64,000 bases of DNA from Fibrobacter sp. (GTDB taxonomy: Bacteria > Fibrobacterota > Chitinivibrionia > Chitinivibrionales > Chitinispirillaceae): the NCBI GenBank assembly GCA_012513915.1, contig JAAZBG010000152.1, positions 1 to 64,000 on the forward strand, written 5' to 3'. The notes below the pieces were generated by a model. That model did not search any database. It saw only the letters and a list, made by a program, of their open reading frames with translations, and was not told the DNA's origin. A program made the translations under genes and the position numbers. Positions 1 through 9,208 of this stretch are shown here, one piece after another. Within the stretch, counting starts at the first letter, position 1, and every line of letters begins with the position of its first letter.

Positions 1-1
1 T

Positions 2-64
2 GCAGAAACAATCGTCGTTGAAGGTAAAAGTTACCGAATGAAAGATCAAATCGAAGCTGATTAA
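2..64 (+). CDS. C-terminal tail of a probable IS21-family helper ATPase (IstB-like), cut by the window start
   Basis: An open frame enters from the left edge and stops at TAA 62-64, giving a 20-residue tail that contains GKSYRMKD. A G-x-S-Y-R-[LM]-K ending is typical of IstB/DnaC-like helper proteins of IS21-family transposons. The two direct repeats that follow fit the same reading. Only the tail is visible, so it cannot be said whether the element is intact. The call rests on a short motif remembered from the family. Confidence 0.42.
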   Translation, partial: AETIVVEGKSYRMKDQIEAD

Positions 65-80
65 TACTATATTGTCAATA

Positions 81-120
81 CATTTTCAAACCGGTCGAAA
101 TGAGACATTTTCAGACCGGT
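81..120. repeat. Two tandem 15-bp repeats, probable IS21-type terminal repeats
   Basis: CATTTTCAAACCGGT (81-95) and CATTTTCAGACCGGT (106-120) differ at one base and start 25 bp apart. They lie directly after the IstB-like stop codon. IS21-family ends carry multiple short repeats that bind transposase, and an ACCGGT core is common in them. The outer boundary probably lies just beyond 120, but no target duplication can be assigned because the other end is outside the window. Confidence 0.45.
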
Positions 121-388
121 GCTCGCAATTCTCCATTCAGTGAAATTTGGGAAAAGAGTTCATTGATTCATTTTTCAAATAATTGGATATATAAGATTGG
201 TTTGCCATTAACGTGGCTATGCACCTATAGTTTACGTCTAGGGAACCGCCTTTTTATTATTCTCCGCAATAAATAACATTAAATCTAAATATTTTCTCTT
301 TGTTAAGTACGTTTTTACTATATCAGCAGTAACTGCAATATGTATTGTAAGATAATTTAAACAAAGGCGGATCCTTTTTGAGTATATT

Positions 389-424
389 TTAGAATTCTTC
401 GAATTCAATAACAGGCTGGGTCAT
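389..424 (-). CDS. Eleven-codon minus-strand frame behind a strong Shine-Dalgarno
   Basis: On the minus strand GGAGGT (430-435) sits five bases before an ATG at 424. The frame reads MTQPVIEFEEF and stops at 389. A ribosome binding site this good in otherwise gene-free DNA is unexpected. It may be the surviving start of a deleted gene (the opening resembles N-termini of ABC ATPases), a leader peptide, or chance. There is no downstream minus-strand gene in the window for it to regulate. Confidence 0.2.
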   Translation of the reverse strand: MTQPVIEFEEF

Positions 425-657
425 AATAGACCTCCAAAATGGTTATAAAAAGGTAAACCTCGCCGTTTTTGATAGAGCATTTTTATTAACAGTAAAATTA
501 TCTACAGAAAATAGCAATATCTCACCAGGTTTTTTAATTCACAATCAAAACGAAATGAAAAACAAATAAGGAAAACAAGCTATGCAATAAAAATAAAAAT
601 TTTAATTTAACTGATGAAAACCCGTGCTTTGATTTTCTATTAAGAATATTTCTTAAC

Positions 658-1953
658 TCAGCCAATTGACTTACTCAATTGGTTCATTTTTTTCCTGACT
701 ACAAGAATCTTTAAACCTATTACAGCGATTACCTGAATTACAAATGAAATTATTAATCCCTCTGTTTTAAAGTGATACCCAAGATAGAAAGCCGAAATGA
801 AAAAAAGAGCATTTGCTAAAAATGTAATAACTAATGATTCTTTAATTCCTCCAAGCACATACAATAGTGTGTGAATAGCATTGAAACCATTAATGAAAAT
901 GTAAATCAAAATAATCATCAAAATCAGATGTTTTTCGACATTGACGTTAATAAATAAACGTGGAACCCATAATGATTCTGATAAAATTAAACCTATAGCA
1001 AGTATTATTGAAACACTCGAAAATAGAACTATACTTTTCTTAAATAATTGCAACACACCTTTAACATTATTTGAATTAAAACGTTCTGAAAATTCATGAA
1101 AAAATGATGTAGCAAAAGGAATCACTACCATTGCCATCATTGTCCCAATTCGTCTCAAAATATGATATGTCCCCACATACATTGGTTGGACAAAAATTGA
1201 AAGTATTAATTTGTCAAACTGCTTTACAGGAAGATCACACCACTCCTGAACTGTTATAGTCAAAGAAAATTTAATCATTTGCTTGAATTGTGTTGGTTTA
1301 TTCCACTTCTGAGATATTAGGTTGTTTGGAATAAGAAAAATAAGTGCAACTATTCGTAGTAACTCCGGCACAATTAAAGCTATTATTAACGTATTCCCTT
1401 GAGAAGTTGCTATTTTTGGCAAAAGTAATAATAATACAAATCTCAGTAATTGACAAAAAGCACTCCAGATTGCAACATACTGAAATTTATCAACTATGCG
1501 TAAAACAGTTGATATAGTTTGTCCTGAACTTATTGATGTAGTCATTACAACAATAATTGGCAAAATAGTATTTATATCAATTAAGTTATGATATGTTTTA
1601 TTTACAACGCCGTAAAATATTAAAAATCCTGTAACAACTAATAATAGGGATATTACTTCATTTATTATACCTAACTTCATCATTACACTGGTTTTATTTA
1701 TGCTATCGGAAGCATTTGGTGAAAACTTAAGTATTCCTTGATAAAACTGTATTTGAGTAAATGCAGAAAATGTAAAGACAATTGTTTGAATTATTACAAA
1801 CTCTCCAAAACCATTACCTCCCATCAATTTTAAAAATAACGGTAATTGGAAAAAACTAATTATTGCACCTATAGTATTTAATACAAACTGGAATAAAGAA
1901 TCTCTGGCAAGTCGCGATGAGTTAAGTTTTTTAAATGTATTTATCAGATTCAA
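658..1953 (-). CDS. Wzx-type polysaccharide flippase (MOP superfamily)
   Basis: A 431-residue polytopic membrane protein with hydrophobic segments along its whole length, consistent with the 12-14 helices of oligosaccharide flippases. The N-terminal stretch (roughly residues 18-75), with a PLFLKLMGG segment followed by further helices, is typical of polysaccharide biosynthesis proteins of the MOP/MATE superfamily. The inferred job is to flip lipid-linked repeat units across the inner membrane. It is the last gene of a minus-strand unit with a ligase/polymerase, a Wzz and an export protein, which supports the role. Such proteins diverge strongly, so the substrate cannot be named. Composition is very AT-rich, as usual for surface-sugar islands. 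Confidence 0.8.
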   Translation of the reverse strand: MNLINTFKKLNSSRLARDSLFQFVLNTIGAIISFFQLPLFLKLMGGNGFGEFVIIQTIVFTFSAFTQIQFYQGILKFSPNASDSINKTSVMMKLGIINEVISLLLVVTGFLIFYGVVNKTYHNLIDINTILPIIVVMTTSISSGQTISTVLRIVDKFQYVAIWSAFCQLLRFVLLLLLPKIATSQGNTLIIALIVPELLRIVALIFLIPNNLISQKWNKPTQFKQMIKFSLTITVQEWCDLPVKQFDKLILSIFVQPMYVGTYHILRRIGTMMAMVVIPFATSFFHEFSERFNSNNVKGVLQLFKKSIVLFSSVSIILAIGLILSESLWVPRLFINVNVEKHLILMIILIYIFINGFNAIHTLLYVLGGIKESLVITFLANALFFISAFYLGYHFKTEGLIISFVIQVIAVIGLKILVVRKKMNQLSKSIG

Positions 1954-1979
1954 TGTACATTTACCTTGCCTGAAATTAA

Positions 1980-3221
1980 TTACTTTACAACTAATCCATT
2001 TTTTGAATTTCTAATTGAGAGTATATTTACTGCAATAATTATCCAGTAAACACCTTCATAATCAAATGAATGATACACAACGCCCTGAATCATAAACATT
2101 AGAAGTGAGATAAAACAAATCAAATTTATATTGCTTTCAGGCTTACGCTCCTTCCAAATTATTTTGTACTGCTTATATAACAAACCTCCATTTAATAATA
2201 AAAATATTATTAACCCGATAATACCCTGTTCAGCACATACATTTACATAACAATTGTGTATTGCAGTTATACCCTCTAATCCTGGTAATCCTTTGACCAT
2301 ATATTGTTTATACTTTTCTTGTGCTTGTCCATACCCAACTCCGATTACAGGATGTGCTGCAATCATTTTTATTCCTGCATGCAGAAGGTTAATTCGATGA
2401 AGATCTGAATAATCCGCAACCGCCATCTTCTCATTTGCCATACGTTTTGCAACCATAACTGAGAAAACACCAAGTAATAAAACTGTCGTTACTATGAATA
2501 GTCGCTTTAATCTAACACTTTTCAGCTTTATTATTATTATAAATATTGTAACAATAAATAAAATGTAACCACTTCGTGAAATCAAATATATCAGTTGAAT
2601 AGGAACTAGTGTAACAACAAATAATTCCCACCGCCAAATTTTAAACCTCTCAGAATCAAAAAAATATCTTACGGCAGCAAATGCAAAGATTATACATAAG
2701 AAACGTGCATAGAGATTCTTATCTGCAAAAATTACTGAGTGATCAATCTGTAAATTAAATCCACTTAATATAAAAGAACTAAATGATAATATTGAGTTAA
2801 AAGCACCGAAAATTATAAATGAGATAAAAATATTCTCAATAAATTTATTATCAGCTGTTTGAATTAATAAAAGAGTAATTACTGCAGGATACAGCATCAA
2901 TTGAAAAGCATAAAAACCAGTGAACGTTGAAATGTTTACAATTATAGAAAGCAATGCAGATAGAATATAAAGTAATATCAGTATAATGTACTTATCGTAA
3001 TAGAGAATTACTTTATTTTGTTTAAGAAGATATACAGGAAAAATGAAGGTTATTAAAACAAATAATAGCCTATACAAATAGTAAAAGAAGAAATTTAAGG
3101 AAGTATAATCATCAGTACTGGTAAACAAAGAATTACAAACAGCAACTGTTATAAATGCCCATACAAAATAAGCATATTTGTATTTAATTTTACTACATAT
3201 ATGCAGAATGTAAAAAAACAT
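1980..3221 (-). CDS. O-antigen ligase / Wzy-type polymerase family membrane protein
   Basis: A 413-residue multi-spanning inner-membrane protein. Features of the O-antigen ligase/polymerase family are visible: SRSG at about 215-218 inside a membrane region, then a periplasmic loop with HPVIGVG (290-296) and HNCYV...EQG (322-333) before the last helices. The HN..Y....E.G pattern is the family hallmark. It would either polymerise lipid-linked repeat units (Wzy) or transfer polymer to an acceptor (WaaL); sequence alone does not decide. It lies 26 bp upstream of the flippase gene and 8 bp downstream of the Wzz gene, so the set is probably co-transcribed. Confidence 0.75.
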   Translation of the reverse strand: MFFYILHICSKIKYKYAYFVWAFITVAVCNSLFTSTDDYTSLNFFFYYLYRLLFVLITFIFPVYLLKQNKVILYYDKYIILILLYILSALLSIIVNISTFTGFYAFQLMLYPAVITLLLIQTADNKFIENIFISFIIFGAFNSILSFSSFILSGFNLQIDHSVIFADKNLYARFLCIIFAFAAVRYFFDSERFKIWRWELFVVTLVPIQLIYLISRSGYILFIVTIFIIIIKLKSVRLKRLFIVTTVLLLGVFSVMVAKRMANEKMAVADYSDLHRINLLHAGIKMIAAHPVIGVGYGQAQEKYKQYMVKGLPGLEGITAIHNCYVNVCAEQGIIGLIIFLLLNGGLLYKQYKIIWKERKPESNINLICFISLLMFMIQGVVYHSFDYEGVYWIIIAVNILSIRNSKNGLVVK

Positions 3222-3229
3222 TATTTGAT

Positions 3230-4465
3230 TTACTTTTTATTTTTAAACAATGCAGATTGTAATTGACCCTTATAAAGCAAATACTTTTCCGGGTATTGTT
3301 CTTTAAATGTTTTGTAAGAGCCTCGAAAAAATAGAAAAATCAGGCAAAATACCATATATGCACTGACAATTCCTACCATTACGAAAGCTCTTTTGGGTTT
3401 TATTTTCCATTCAGGAGGTCGCGCCGAATCCACTAAAAATAATTCTGTATAGTTCTTTTGTACCTTAATTTTTATGATTTCAATTTGTTGAATCAACAAT
3501 TGATTAATTTGCGAGTATGTTTCAACCTTCTTCATTAATTCATAATATTGATTTGATAAATCTAAAGAGTTTTTTAAACCCGGTATAAGAGCAACATTTT
3601 TATTTTCTTCAAGTGCAATTAGTTTATTTTTCAAAATTGCGATTTTTTGGTTAATTGATTTTAACTCGATATTATTACTATAATTATTTGATTCTAAATA
3701 TGCTTTTTGTGTATTTAACATATTTAATTCTGCCTGATAGCTTCCAATTACTTGCATAGTCATGGTAATCTGACTGGAAATATCATACAACTTGTATTTA
3801 ATTTTAAAAGCTTTTAGCTCATTTTTCCACTTATCAAACAATGAATCATTCAGAACGTTTTGAGATAAGAGGAAATTTAACATTTGTTGGTTTTCCCCAT
3901 TATGAAGCTCTAAAACCTTTTTTTCCATCAGACTATAAGCATAATTTGCAATATCAGCTGCTCTTTGGGGACAGTTATCAACAACTTTTATTTCTATAGA
4001 AACTATATCAGTGATACCTAAACCACCTTCTTCTTCTGCTAATATTTGCATTCTTTTATCTAATATTTTTAACGATCTGTCTAGTGCATTTGGTAATTCT
4101 TTCTGTTTATATACCGAAATTAAATCAAACTTTTTAATTATTTCTTCTCGCAATTCCCGGGATTGCAGAAGTGTAATATATTGACGCTTTGAAAACTTTG
4201 ATGCGCCGAGAATATCTCCAGAGTAGCTTGATCCAAACATTGCTAACAGATTATTTCCTGTTGGCCCTTGTGGAATAAATCTGACAGTTGATTCATAGTA
4301 TTTAGTGAGGGAAAAAGCAATTACTGCTGATACAATACTAATTATTATAAAATTTAGTAATAATGCTTTAATGTTTTTTAGTATAAAAAGAACTATGTGT
4401 AAAAGATTTAGCTCTTTCTCATTTGAGTTCTTTTCATTGTAATTATTTATTAAATTTGATGTCAT
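3230..4465 (-). CDS. Wzz-type chain-length determinant (polysaccharide co-polymerase)
   Basis: A 411-residue protein with the PCP layout: an N-terminal transmembrane helix (about 33-53), a long periplasmic domain with coiled-coil stretches, a proline-containing segment PPEWKIKPKRAF (about 350-361), and a C-terminal helix (about 361-381). It ends in a short cytoplasmic tail and has no BY-kinase domain, so any kinase partner would be encoded elsewhere. Known family members set the length of the polymer made by Wzy and contact the export channel. The gene starts 3 bp after the stop of the SLBB export gene, a normal spacing in Wza-Wzz operons. Confidence 0.8.
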   Translation of the reverse strand: MTSNLINNYNEKNSNEKELNLLHIVLFILKNIKALLLNFIIISIVSAVIAFSLTKYYESTVRFIPQGPTGNNLLAMFGSSYSGDILGASKFSKRQYITLLQSRELREEIIKKFDLISVYKQKELPNALDRSLKILDKRMQILAEEEGGLGITDIVSIEIKVVDNCPQRAADIANYAYSLMEKKVLELHNGENQQMLNFLLSQNVLNDSLFDKWKNELKAFKIKYKLYDISSQITMTMQVIGSYQAELNMLNTQKAYLESNNYSNNIELKSINQKIAILKNKLIALEENKNVALIPGLKNSLDLSNQYYELMKKVETYSQINQLLIQQIEIIKIKVQKNYTELFLVDSARPPEWKIKPKRAFVMVGIVSAYMVFCLIFLFFRGSYKTFKEQYPEKYLLYKGQLQSALFKNKK

Positions 4466-4468
4466 CTT

Positions 4469-6178
4469 TTATTCGTTTTTAATAGCATCTCTGATTGTGA
4501 ATACTGAAACTATTGTTGTTGCAATCGCCCCAATAAATAATACTACTTCTTTGGTGATCTTTACTTTATCATAATAGATTTTTTCTGGAATCCAAATTGC
4601 ATCCCCAGGTTCGATGATCGCGTCGTCAGGGGAAACCATTTTTTCTGTGTGATTTTTAATAATTCTAATATTTTTGCTATCTGCTCGTTTATCCAGACCT
4701 CCAGCCATTTTAATATAGTACATATATTTCTTATCAGATTCAAAAGGATAAATTCCTTGATTAGTTATAGCACCAAACAATTTAATTGAATTGGGTTTTT
4801 TAGGAATAAAAACGGTGTCTTGATTTTCGAGGATTATTTTTAAGCTTGAACTATCTAGTAACTCCTGACTATTTACATTTACATTAGTAACGTTTTCCTG
4901 ATCAAGCGATTTGGATAATAGATATTTTTTATCTTTGCTTGATTGATAATCCGGATTTAATTTTTGCACCCGATTGTATTCTCTTTCCCCAGGAAACACT
5001 TCATTCGCTCGTATTATTTTACACTGTGAAAGATCTGCTCTATTTGTTAATCCCCCGGCTTTTTCAATAATATCTGCTAAGGTTGATTTATTATACATTA
5101 TTGAATAGTTACCAGGAAATTGTACCTCTCCAGTTATAGTTACACTGAAAAAAGGTCGATAGTCATTTTTAATGTATACTACAACCTTATCGTCAGGCAT
5201 TAATACAAACGTATCCAGTTCTTGATATGATAAGACTTTAATAGAAATTGAATCAAAATCATTCATATATCTTATAATGCTTACATTGTTTGAATCTGCA
5301 CCTCTTGTAAACCCTCCTGCAATTTTTATCAATCCTTTTATTGTATCTCTTTCTTTATAATCAAATTTGCCAGGATAAGCAACAGCTCCTTCAAGAATTA
5401 CATATTCGTTTCGTTTTAAAACATGTATCTGGTCACCAATTCGAAGATATGGATTATTATTTATATCATGAAGTTTTTGAGCTTTTAAAAGATCTACTTC
5501 TAACGTATCATGTAAAACTTGATTTATTATTACTATTCTTCTTTTATTTGATTGATCGGTTAATCCAGATTCAGCAATCAGTTCTGTTAGCCTTGTGACC
5601 CCATTAACAATAAAGCTCCCATTCTTTATTGTTTCCCCACTTACCATCACTTTGAATTTTTTTAATTGGTGAAGATTAACACTTAGTGAAAAATTTTTAT
5701 ACACTTCTGAAAATTTTACTCTGACCATTTCCTTTACTTCAATCAAATTTTTATTGTTTACGGGTAATTGGCCAACCCCAGGAATAGTAATCATCCCTTC
5801 AAAATCTACCTCAAATATTAAACTTTTTTTCTCTAATCCCCATATATGTACAACAAAAACATCACCAGGTCCAACAAAATATTTTGCTGAGTCAATTACC
5901 TGATCTAACAAAATTGGTACTTTCGTTAAACTTGATGAATTATTTCCATCTGAGTTTTGATTATAATTCTGCATTCCAGATGAAAGTACTACTCGTGACT
6001 CATCATTTTTGAATCTGTTTATTTGTGATGTCTCATTCTCGAATTTAACAATTTGTGAATTACAAATTGTAATAATTATAGTTATAATAATGACAATTTT
6101 TAATGTGATCTTAGTATGCTTTTCCAAACTTTTTTCTTTCTTTTTAGCATAAAATAGTAAATTGCCTGTTACATTCAC
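4469..6178 (-). CDS. SLBB-domain polysaccharide export protein (Wza-like)
   Basis: A 569-residue protein with a polysaccharide-export domain starting near YFVGPGDVF (about 100-108), then SLBB-type repeats near 175-245, 258-330, 345-400 and 465-520, each with a G(A/E)V..PG.(F/Y) turn and an AGG segment. A hydrophobic C-terminal helix (about 543-562) fits the membrane-spanning helix of Wza-type channels. There is no lipobox cysteine after the N-terminal hydrophobic stretch (28-39), unlike classical Wza. The called start is GTG. An in-frame TTG 17 codons later would give a more compact signal sequence, so the start is uncertain. It is the first gene of the unit. Confidence 0.82.
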   Translation of the reverse strand: MNVTGNLLFYAKKKEKSLEKHTKITLKIVIIITIIITICNSQIVKFENETSQINRFKNDESRVVLSSGMQNYNQNSDGNNSSSLTKVPILLDQVIDSAKYFVGPGDVFVVHIWGLEKKSLIFEVDFEGMITIPGVGQLPVNNKNLIEVKEMVRVKFSEVYKNFSLSVNLHQLKKFKVMVSGETIKNGSFIVNGVTRLTELIAESGLTDQSNKRRIVIINQVLHDTLEVDLLKAQKLHDINNNPYLRIGDQIHVLKRNEYVILEGAVAYPGKFDYKERDTIKGLIKIAGGFTRGADSNNVSIIRYMNDFDSISIKVLSYQELDTFVLMPDDKVVVYIKNDYRPFFSVTITGEVQFPGNYSIMYNKSTLADIIEKAGGLTNRADLSQCKIIRANEVFPGEREYNRVQKLNPDYQSSKDKKYLLSKSLDQENVTNVNVNSQELLDSSSLKIILENQDTVFIPKKPNSIKLFGAITNQGIYPFESDKKYMYYIKMAGGLDKRADSKNIRIIKNHTEKMVSPDDAIIEPGDAIWIPEKIYYDKVKITKEVVLFIGAIATTIVSVFTIRDAIKNE

Positions 6179-6396
6179 AAACTAAAATATCTAACCAAAT
6201 ACAATTATACCTAATTTATTTTTTATAATAAATATAGATTTTTTACCATTTGAAAAAATACTTTTTATTTTCTTTAATCCTTTGATTAATGTGATTAATA
6301 CGAATATTAAACTTATATATTTACATTATCTACCAATAATGCAGTTTTCATTTATCTAAACAAGTGTTACTTTACTTATAATAGCAGAACCTTATT

Positions 6397-7965
6397 ATGT
6401 ATTTAATTAACATGTTAGTACTACTAATAGTGTTTCTTTATAGTGTCTCCTACAGCAACTGGAAACAAGAATTTTTTATTATCGCAAGTGGCTCTAGTCC
6501 GGCTCAATTTTTTAACGCAATAAAAACGAAATCTGAAATTCCTGATTCTATTGAAGCTAACGATCTAAAAATTCTCAAGATATACAAAGATGCTAACTTT
6601 AACATTCTATTAAGCGATTGTACTACTCCTGGAGATGCATTTCCTACCAATGAGTATATTTTAAAAGTTATCAATCAAATACCTGATCTGTATCTTTTAG
6701 TTAGTGATTGGCGATTGATTGGAAGTCAAAGACCTTATTGGATTGATTCTAATAAAAAAATCAACTATTTAAATGATACTACAATTCAGGATGTTGTAAA
6801 TCAATACAAGAAACTCCCTGCAAAGTTAAGAAACTACATTTATGGATATTATATTGCAGACGAACCAAATTATGCAGATCTTGAACCTAATACTGGAACT
6901 TATTTAATTACAAGAATTGCTATTATGCAAAAAAATCAATTACTTGGAGATCCTAATAAAATCTCTTATGTAAATTTATTTTCTAATAGAGTTGCGCCTT
7001 TTTTCTATAATATTACAGATGGTACATACGATATAGATCGATACAATAAGTATGTTGATCTTCTTTGTGAAACAGGAGTAAAGGTTATATCTTTTGATAA
7101 TTATTCATTTATTAAAAGTGGAAAAAAAAGATACTTACGAGATAAATTTTTCTTAAATCATGAACTAATTGCTAAAAAAGCAATTGAAAAAAAAGTTAAT
7201 TTCTGGGAATGGATTTTATCAAATGAACATGTAAATTATACTAAAACCGGAAGTATAAAAATGGAACATGATGGTCCTGCTGATTACCGCACCTCGATTG
7301 ATGAACCGCAGTTACGTTTCCAAGCTTTTGTACCAATCCTATATGGTGCCAAAGGTCTACTATGGTATCTTTACGGTCCAGGATCTCCTAATAGTGAAAA
7401 TGCTTCTTTTGTCAATGTTCCAGGTTGGACTTATAATAACAAAGCGATTGTCGATTTAAACGGATATCCGAATCTTGACACAGCCAGACCTTTATACACA
7501 TGGGTAAAACAGATCAATGGTGAAATTACTAATCTTGGACCAATTTTAATTAATCTAAATTGGTGTGGAACGTTCCATGGATCAGCGATTAACAACTGGA
7601 GTTCTATTCAAGCAATAAAAAACAAAAAACCAACTATTAAATATAGCACTTATTTCGAAAACAATTTACCAACTTTTAGTGACGCAAGAAATACAACAAT
7701 TGCCAGCGTTTCAACACCTGATAATAGTGTTGGTACAATTGCAATTGGTGTTTTCTCTTTGAATAATACTGATTATTTAGCATTGCTCAACAAAGACTTA
7801 GATATGGCTCATACATATACAATAACACTTAAAAAAAGTGGGTTTTCAATCTGGAAGAAAAGTAAAACGGATTCTAGTTGGTCTCAATATTGTAAGACTG
7901 GAAATTCATTCACTACAACATTAAGTTCTGGAAATATGGATCTTTTCATGTTAGGAAATCCTTAA
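6397..7965 (+). CDS. Secreted glycoside-hydrolase-like protein, specificity unknown
   Basis: A 522-residue protein with an N-terminal hydrophobic segment (about 3-18) that looks like a signal peptide. The body resembles TIM-barrel glycosidases: an acidic strand end YGYYIADEP (about 149-157), a DNY strand in the middle, WEW followed by NEH, and a later RFQAFVPILYGAKG then WYLYGPGSP segment (about 305-330). In clan-A-like enzymes a Glu in a 'DEP' motif often acts as catalytic acid, but I cannot assign a GH family. The C-terminal 100 residues look like a beta-sandwich. It is divergent from the polysaccharide operon across a 218-bp gap, so a role in processing that polymer is possible but unproven. 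Confidence 0.5.
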   Translation: MYLINMLVLLIVFLYSVSYSNWKQEFFIIASGSSPAQFFNAIKTKSEIPDSIEANDLKILKIYKDANFNILLSDCTTPGDAFPTNEYILKVINQIPDLYLLVSDWRLIGSQRPYWIDSNKKINYLNDTTIQDVVNQYKKLPAKLRNYIYGYYIADEPNYADLEPNTGTYLITRIAIMQKNQLLGDPNKISYVNLFSNRVAPFFYNITDGTYDIDRYNKYVDLLCETGVKVISFDNYSFIKSGKKRYLRDKFFLNHELIAKKAIEKKVNFWEWILSNEHVNYTKTGSIKMEHDGPADYRTSIDEPQLRFQAFVPILYGAKGLLWYLYGPGSPNSENASFVNVPGWTYNNKAIVDLNGYPNLDTARPLYTWVKQINGEITNLGPILINLNWCGTFHGSAINNWSSIQAIKNKKPTIKYSTYFENNLPTFSDARNTTIASVSTPDNSVGTIAIGVFSLNNTDYLALLNKDLDMAHTYTITLKKSGFSIWKKSKTDSSWSQYCKTGNSFTTTLSSGNMDLFMLGNP

Positions 7966-7998
7966 AATCTGAATGTAATATAAAATGCTTTTAGCCTT

Positions 7999-8163
7999 AC
8001 TTCTTAGTGAGAATTCAGATCGTTTTGGATGTGTTATTGAAAGATCTGGTTTACAACAAATTGCATAAAGGCCCAACATCTGCATAAAATGCCGTGCTTT
8101 ACATCGACCGACATTCACATCTCGCTTTCTCCTACGAAAAACGATATATGTTGCCACAAAAGT
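7999..8163 (-). mobile_element. Degraded IS3-family transposase (OrfB) fragment
   Basis: The minus-strand translation contains a stretch with DVNVGRCKARHFMQMLGLYA followed by CCKPDLS..HP. This matches the segment of IS3-family OrfB where a helix-turn-helix-like region reads roughly VNRKRVRRLMR.MGL.AIYPKP.LS. The catalytic DDE residues are absent and nothing else of the element is visible. Just upstream, a frame-shifted FCGN looks like the remains of the FYGSRR motif, so the fragment has also decayed. It is fused in frame to a HepT remnant. Confidence 0.6.
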
Positions 8164-8343
8164 AATTGGGCGAGTTTCGTTTGATAACGCAATCATTGCA
8201 ATATCAATACACTGTTGAACCGCGCGTTCAAGATTTAGTGTAATAATATCCTGAATGTCAAAATCAATCATTAACTGCTCAATACCTAATGGCTTTTTTT
8301 GTTCAATTCTACTCACACATCTTGATAGAAATTCCACGTTTAA
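8164..8343 (-). pseudogene. HepT/DUF86 toxin remnant, truncated at both ends
   Basis: The translation includes RCVSRIEQKKP and then DFDIQDIITLNLERAVQQC, a clear match to the first helices of HepT-like (DUF86) RNase/AMPylation-target toxins, where (Y/F)DLQDI...N..RA(V/I)Q.C.D.A is conserved. The usual first dozen residues are missing: an upstream in-frame stop lies only 6 bp away, in the stop codon of the neighbouring gene. The C-terminal half with the catalytic R-x4-6-H is replaced by IS3 transposase sequence. No MNT antitoxin gene is next to it. It is almost certainly non-functional. Confidence 0.65.
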
Positions 8344-9036
8344 TCACATACTCCCAAAAGCATTAACAATAGACCTGTTTAAAGCCCTTAAAAGCGGGGG
8401 GGCGTACTTTTTCTTTGAGTTTTCTACAATGTTGGCATCAAAATTTTTCTTGCGTGCATACTTATAAAATAGAGGCTTCCCAAATGATGCACTCCCTTTT
8501 GAACTACTTAAAAGAACGCCATCCTTTTGAAAAAATGCAATGCTAAACTCTGAAAAAGCCCGAACTGAAACGGGCCGCTCATAACTGCTACCCCCCCGGC
8601 CATTACGCCAGTTATTCCGATGCATCTGTTTGTAGGTCATCAGGCAATACTGCGGCATTACGATATTATCTGCTTTGTATTTCGTTGACAATTCTGTACA
8701 GATTTTTGTAAATTCTGCTGTTGCTGTCACTTTGGTACTGTCTTTATTCAATTGAATTGTTTCATATAATTTTCGGATATCCGTGGTATCAGTCAACAAC
8801 TCTATGTTTTGAAACCGTTTCGATAACTCCTTAAAAACAATCTGATCTGCAACTTGTGCATAATACTGGTCACTGTACTCCATTACGGGTACTACTGTTG
8901 AATTATCTTTATAGGATGTTTCAATAAATTTTAGCGGCACAACTAACTGTTTTTTAAATACTGTTAAAACAGATGTTCCCCGGGACATCACACTAACAGC
9001 GTAAATCACTATTAGTAACAAACTCTTTATTCTCAT
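8344..9036 (-). CDS. Secreted protein of unknown function
   Basis: A 230-residue protein that I do not recognise. An N-terminal hydrophobic segment (about 4-18) preceded by MRIK looks like a Sec signal peptide without a lipobox, so a periplasmic or outer-membrane-associated location is likely. The middle has an alternating pattern around DNIVMPQYC (about 121-129), a Gly/Arg/Asn-rich loop (about 139-150) and strands (RAFSEFSIAFFQKDG), and the C-terminus is basic. The fold could be of the small surface-lipoprotein type that binds other envelope parts, but this is a guess. It is transcribed toward the HepT remnant and has its own upstream region shared with the divergent DUF218 gene. Confidence 0.45.
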   Translation of the reverse strand: MRIKSLLLIVIYAVSVMSRGTSVLTVFKKQLVVPLKFIETSYKDNSTVVPVMEYSDQYYAQVADQIVFKELSKRFQNIELLTDTTDIRKLYETIQLNKDSTKVTATAEFTKICTELSTKYKADNIVMPQYCLMTYKQMHRNNWRNGRGGSSYERPVSVRAFSEFSIAFFQKDGVLLSSSKGSASFGKPLFYKYARKKNFDANIVENSKKKYAPPLLRALNRSIVNAFGSM

Positions 9037-9208
9037 GTAGTACTCACTTATAGATTTTTTTGAATATTACCAAATTCTATATTCATTGCATTGCTTTGAT
9101 CAATAAGAATATATATCACATTACATATTTACATAGTAGAATTTCTGAGTATTTGATATAGTAACTTACCAAAATAGTGCAATAAATGCTGATGGATACA
9201 TAAAACTT

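Larger units (their letters stand above)
65..657. other. Intergenic stretch between the IS end and the polysaccharide operon
   Basis: About 590 bp without a convincing gene. It holds the IS21-type repeats at its left end. An imperfect 12-bp inverted repeat (11 of 12 match) lies at 242-253 (GGAACCGCCTTT) and 363-374 (AAAGGCGGATCC). A very short minus-strand frame with a strong ribosome binding site lies at 389-424. The rest is AT-rich and unassigned. It is downstream of the minus-strand operon, so it is probably decayed or mobile DNA, not a promoter region. Confidence 0.5.

Noticed and set aside
662-682. Hairpin CCAATTGA/TCAATTGG at the end of the flippase gene as a terminator
   Set aside because: On the operon strand it lies before the stop and is not followed by a T run; the T run is on the other strand, where no gene arrives.
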